6,754 nt of DNA from Clostridia bacterium (GTDB lineage Bacteria > Bacillota > Clostridia > Oscillospirales > CAG-272), in NCBI GenBank assembly GCA_017629395.1, contig JAGBXH010000280.1:1-6754 (forward strand), in the 5' to 3' direction. Position 1 is the first letter of the stretch, and the number at the start of each line of letters is the position of its first letter. Shown one piece after another: positions 5,360 to 6,754 of the stretch. Below the pieces are notes generated by a model. That model did no database searches, had not been told where the DNA came from, and saw nothing but the letters and a program-made list of their open reading frames with translations. The position numbers were made by a program, and so were the translations under genes.

Positions 5360-6235
5360 TTAGACACATTTATGACTTTCGTGCAATGCTGCGCCGATGA
5401 CTGTGCCGAACTGTGCGTTTTCGGGAATGATGAAGTTGACACCAAACTGATCCAGCCCCTCAAAGGTCTTGCGGATGGGGGCAATGGTTGACAGATTGCC
5501 CGTCAGCACCACGTCCTTGACACCGCAGCCACGGGCTGCAAATACCGCCACCATGGCGATGGTTTCTGCTACCATGTTGGCAACGCCCAGCGCAATGTCC
5601 TCGGGCGTTGCAATGTCGCTGACCTTACCGAAGTTTGCAACGGTCAGATTGTCCTTCATGTTCTCGTACGTGCGGTTCTTGGAAATATCGCTGATGCGCA
5701 AATCCACCTTGGAAATGTCACCCTCGGCGCACAGCTTTTCAATGTGCTCCACCGTGCCAACGCCCGTCAGCTTTTGCGTCAAGCCCAGCAGCGTGCCGCC
5801 GCCAACGCCCGTGCCGCCCAAATATTTGATTTCGGTCATATCTCCCACCTTTTTGGAGTGAATGAGTGCCGTGCCCGTGCCCATGCTGACCACGATCGCC
5901 TCGTCGAGTCCCGAAAGGTACAAGCCGCCTAAGCCGATGCATTCAAACTCGGACACGTTGTTGCAGGGCAGGGTGTAGATGGGTTGGGAACGGAAGGAGG
6001 AGCCGCCGCCCGTCATCATGACCTTGTCAATATCGGTCAGAGCAAGCTCATTTTCCATGGTAAAGCGTCCAAACGCGCCGTATATCGAGGTAATGGGGTC
6101 GGTTGCCTGCACGAACAGCGGCGCAATCAGCGTTTCCTCACCGTTCTCGCCGCGGCGAAAGCCCACGATCTTGGTGGTCGAGCCGCCCACGTCAATGCCT
6201 ACAACGACCTTATTTTGTGTTTTTGTTTGTTGCAT
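5360..6235 (-). CDS. coaW: Type II pantothenate kinase (CoaW-like)
   Basis: Cytosolic kinase that phosphorylates pantothenate with ATP, the first committed step of coenzyme A synthesis. It belongs to the ASKHA fold (Fumble/type II PanK family). At 291 residues it is slightly longer than the staphylococcal enzyme (about 267). Visible motifs are the phosphate-binding loop GIDVGGSTTK (13-22), MTGGGSS (74-80), an acidic segment VSEFECIGLGG (94-104) where family members carry the catalytic Glu, the second nucleotide loop SMGTGTALIH (117-126), GGTGVGGGTLLGL (140-152), the family signature DNLTVANFG (195-203), and the C-terminal adenosine loop LTGNLS (244-249) and ENAQFGTVIGAA (272-283). A related BadF/BcrAD-type ATPase or acetylglucosamine kinase is the alternative, but the NLTVANFG signature and overall order favour PanK. 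The start at 6235 has AAAGGA 9 nt upstream (6245-6250) and a promoter at 6278-6306. Type II PanKs are known to escape CoA feedback in some bacteria; that cannot be judged here. Apparently a single-gene unit. Confidence 0.9.
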   Translation of the reverse strand: MQQTKTQNKVVVGIDVGGSTTKIVGFRRGENGEETLIAPLFVQATDPITSIYGAFGRFTMENELALTDIDKVMMTGGGSSFRSQPIYTLPCNNVSEFECIGLGGLYLSGLDEAIVVSMGTGTALIHSKKVGDMTEIKYLGGTGVGGGTLLGLTQKLTGVGTVEHIEKLCAEGDISKVDLRISDISKNRTYENMKDNLTVANFGKVSDIATPEDIALGVANMVAETIAMVAVFAARGCGVKDVVLTGNLSTIAPIRKTFEGLDQFGVNFIIPENAQFGTVIGAALHESHKCV

Positions 6236-6277
6236 GATGAAAAATCCTTTCCGTCACGTGCAATTTGTGTTTATTAC

Positions 6278-6306
6278 AGTATAGCATCATCTTGCAAAAA
6301 AATCAA
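6278..6306 (-). promoter_or_regulatory. Sigma-A promoter of coaW
   Basis: Minus strand: -35 TTGATT (6301-6306), a 17-bp spacer, -10 TATACT (6278-6283) with extended TGC before it. The start is expected near 6271, giving a leader of about 35 nt. It overlaps the divergent promoter at 6292-6320, so the two cannot be occupied together. Confidence 0.78.
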
Positions 6307-6320
6307 GTATATGTTATAAT
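6292..6320 (+). promoter_or_regulatory. Sigma-A promoter of the HAD-IIA phosphatase gene
   Basis: Plus strand: -35 TTGCAA (6292-6297), a 17-bp spacer, perfect -10 TATAAT (6315-6320) with TG two bases before it (extended -10). The start is expected near 6327, giving a leader of about 35 nt. The -35 hexamer lies within the spacer of the coaW promoter. Confidence 0.78.
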
Positions 6321-6361
6321 ATATTGAAAAATCACTTCAACGACTTTCTAAGGAGCACAAA

Positions 6362-6754
6362 ATGAACGATCAAAAGCACATCCTTTGCAATAAAAAGCTG
6401 TTCGTCTTTGATATGGACGGCACGATTTACCTTGGTAACAGGGTATTTGACTTTGCCATTCGCTTTATTGACCACCTTCGCAAGAACGGCTACCGCGTGC
6501 TGTTCTTTACCAATAACGCCTCGCATACCACCGAGTTTTATATGAGCAAGCTCTCGCGTCTGGGCTTTTCGCCGCGAGAGGACGAGATCATGACCTCGGG
6601 CGACGTGACGGTGGAATTTTTGAAGCGTCACCGCGCGGGCAAGAGCGTCTACCTTGTGGGCACGCCCGAGCTGGTAGACCACTTCTGCGCCTCGGGCATC
6701 CCCATGCTGACGGGCAAGGAAGCCGCTGCGGATATCGTGGTGACCAGCTTTGAC
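6362..6754 (+). CDS. HAD-IIA family hydrolase, NagD-like phosphatase (5' part, runs off window)
   Basis: Cytosolic Mg-dependent phosphatase of the haloacid dehalogenase superfamily, class IIA (NagD / 4-nitrophenylphosphatase / phosphoglycolate phosphatase group). The 131 visible residues are open to the last base; full members have about 260-280. Motif I is FDMDGTIYLG (16-25), with D17 the expected nucleophile and D19 the acid/base. Motif II is FFTNNAS (48-54), with T50 binding phosphate and the NNAS that is typical of class IIA. The cap domain begins around residue 75, after SGDVT, and the text ends in DIVVTSFD, matching the conserved VVxxFD segment of the cap. The start at 6362 has AAGGAG (6350-6355) at 6 nt and a promoter at 6292-6320. 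The gene is divergent from coaW. The substrate is not predictable; sugar phosphates, nucleoside monophosphates and phosphoglycolate are the usual candidates. Confidence 0.92.
   Translation, partial: MNDQKHILCNKKLFVFDMDGTIYLGNRVFDFAIRFIDHLRKNGYRVLFFTNNASHTTEFYMSKLSRLGFSPREDEIMTSGDVTVEFLKRHRAGKSVYLVGTPELVDHFCASGIPMLTGKEAAADIVVTSFD

Noticed and set aside
4693..5484. Several 60-130-codon frames in the B-C island on both strands
   Set aside because: Same reason: K/R/F-rich translations of the repeat unit and palindromes, mutually overlapping, with no start signals. Such products are often deposited as hypothetical proteins.
6332..6682. A 116-codon minus-strand frame opposite the HAD gene
   Set aside because: The plus strand holds clear HAD motifs, a promoter and a Shine-Dalgarno; the antisense frame has none.

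Overview
This window looks like a chromosomal piece of a Gram-positive anaerobe of the class Clostridia, probably in the Oscillospirales/Ruminococcaceae range. The grounds are a Firmicutes-style AlaRS with a Cys-rich insert, a type II (CoaW-like) pantothenate kinase, strong AGGAGG-type ribosome binding sites, near-consensus sigma-A promoters, and GC-rich coding sequence set against AT-rich promoter gaps. The taxonomic call is inference.

Layout, left to right. (1) Positions 1-1494, plus strand: the end of a sugar ABC transporter operon, with the C-terminal part of one permease and a complete second permease, closed by a GNRA-loop terminator. (2) 1495-1965: convergent intergenic region with two head-to-head copies (A-left, A-right) of a structured repeat, flanked by the permease terminator and the alaS terminator. 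(3) 1966-4602, minus strand: complete alaS with a very good promoter and a short leader. (4) 4678-5359: a second repeat island between coaW and alaS, with two more inward-facing copies (B, C) of the same unit around a cluster of short palindromes. (5) 5360-6235, minus strand: coaW, with its own terminator. (6) 6236-6361: divergent promoter region with two overlapping sigma-A promoters. (7) 6362-6754, plus strand: the 5' part of a HAD-IIA (NagD-like) phosphatase gene that runs off the window.

The protein genes are ordinary: sugar import, alanine charging of tRNA, the first step of coenzyme A synthesis, and a sugar- or nucleotide-phosphate phosphatase. Apart from the two permeases they appear to be separate transcription units.

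The most unusual content is the interspersed repeat. It is about 140-200 bp long, occurs four times in 6.7 kb, and folds into four successive stem-loops whose bases change between copies while pairing is kept. All three genes whose 3' ends lie next to an intergenic gap here are followed by terminator and then this unit, in the sense direction. No protein-coding role is supported for it.
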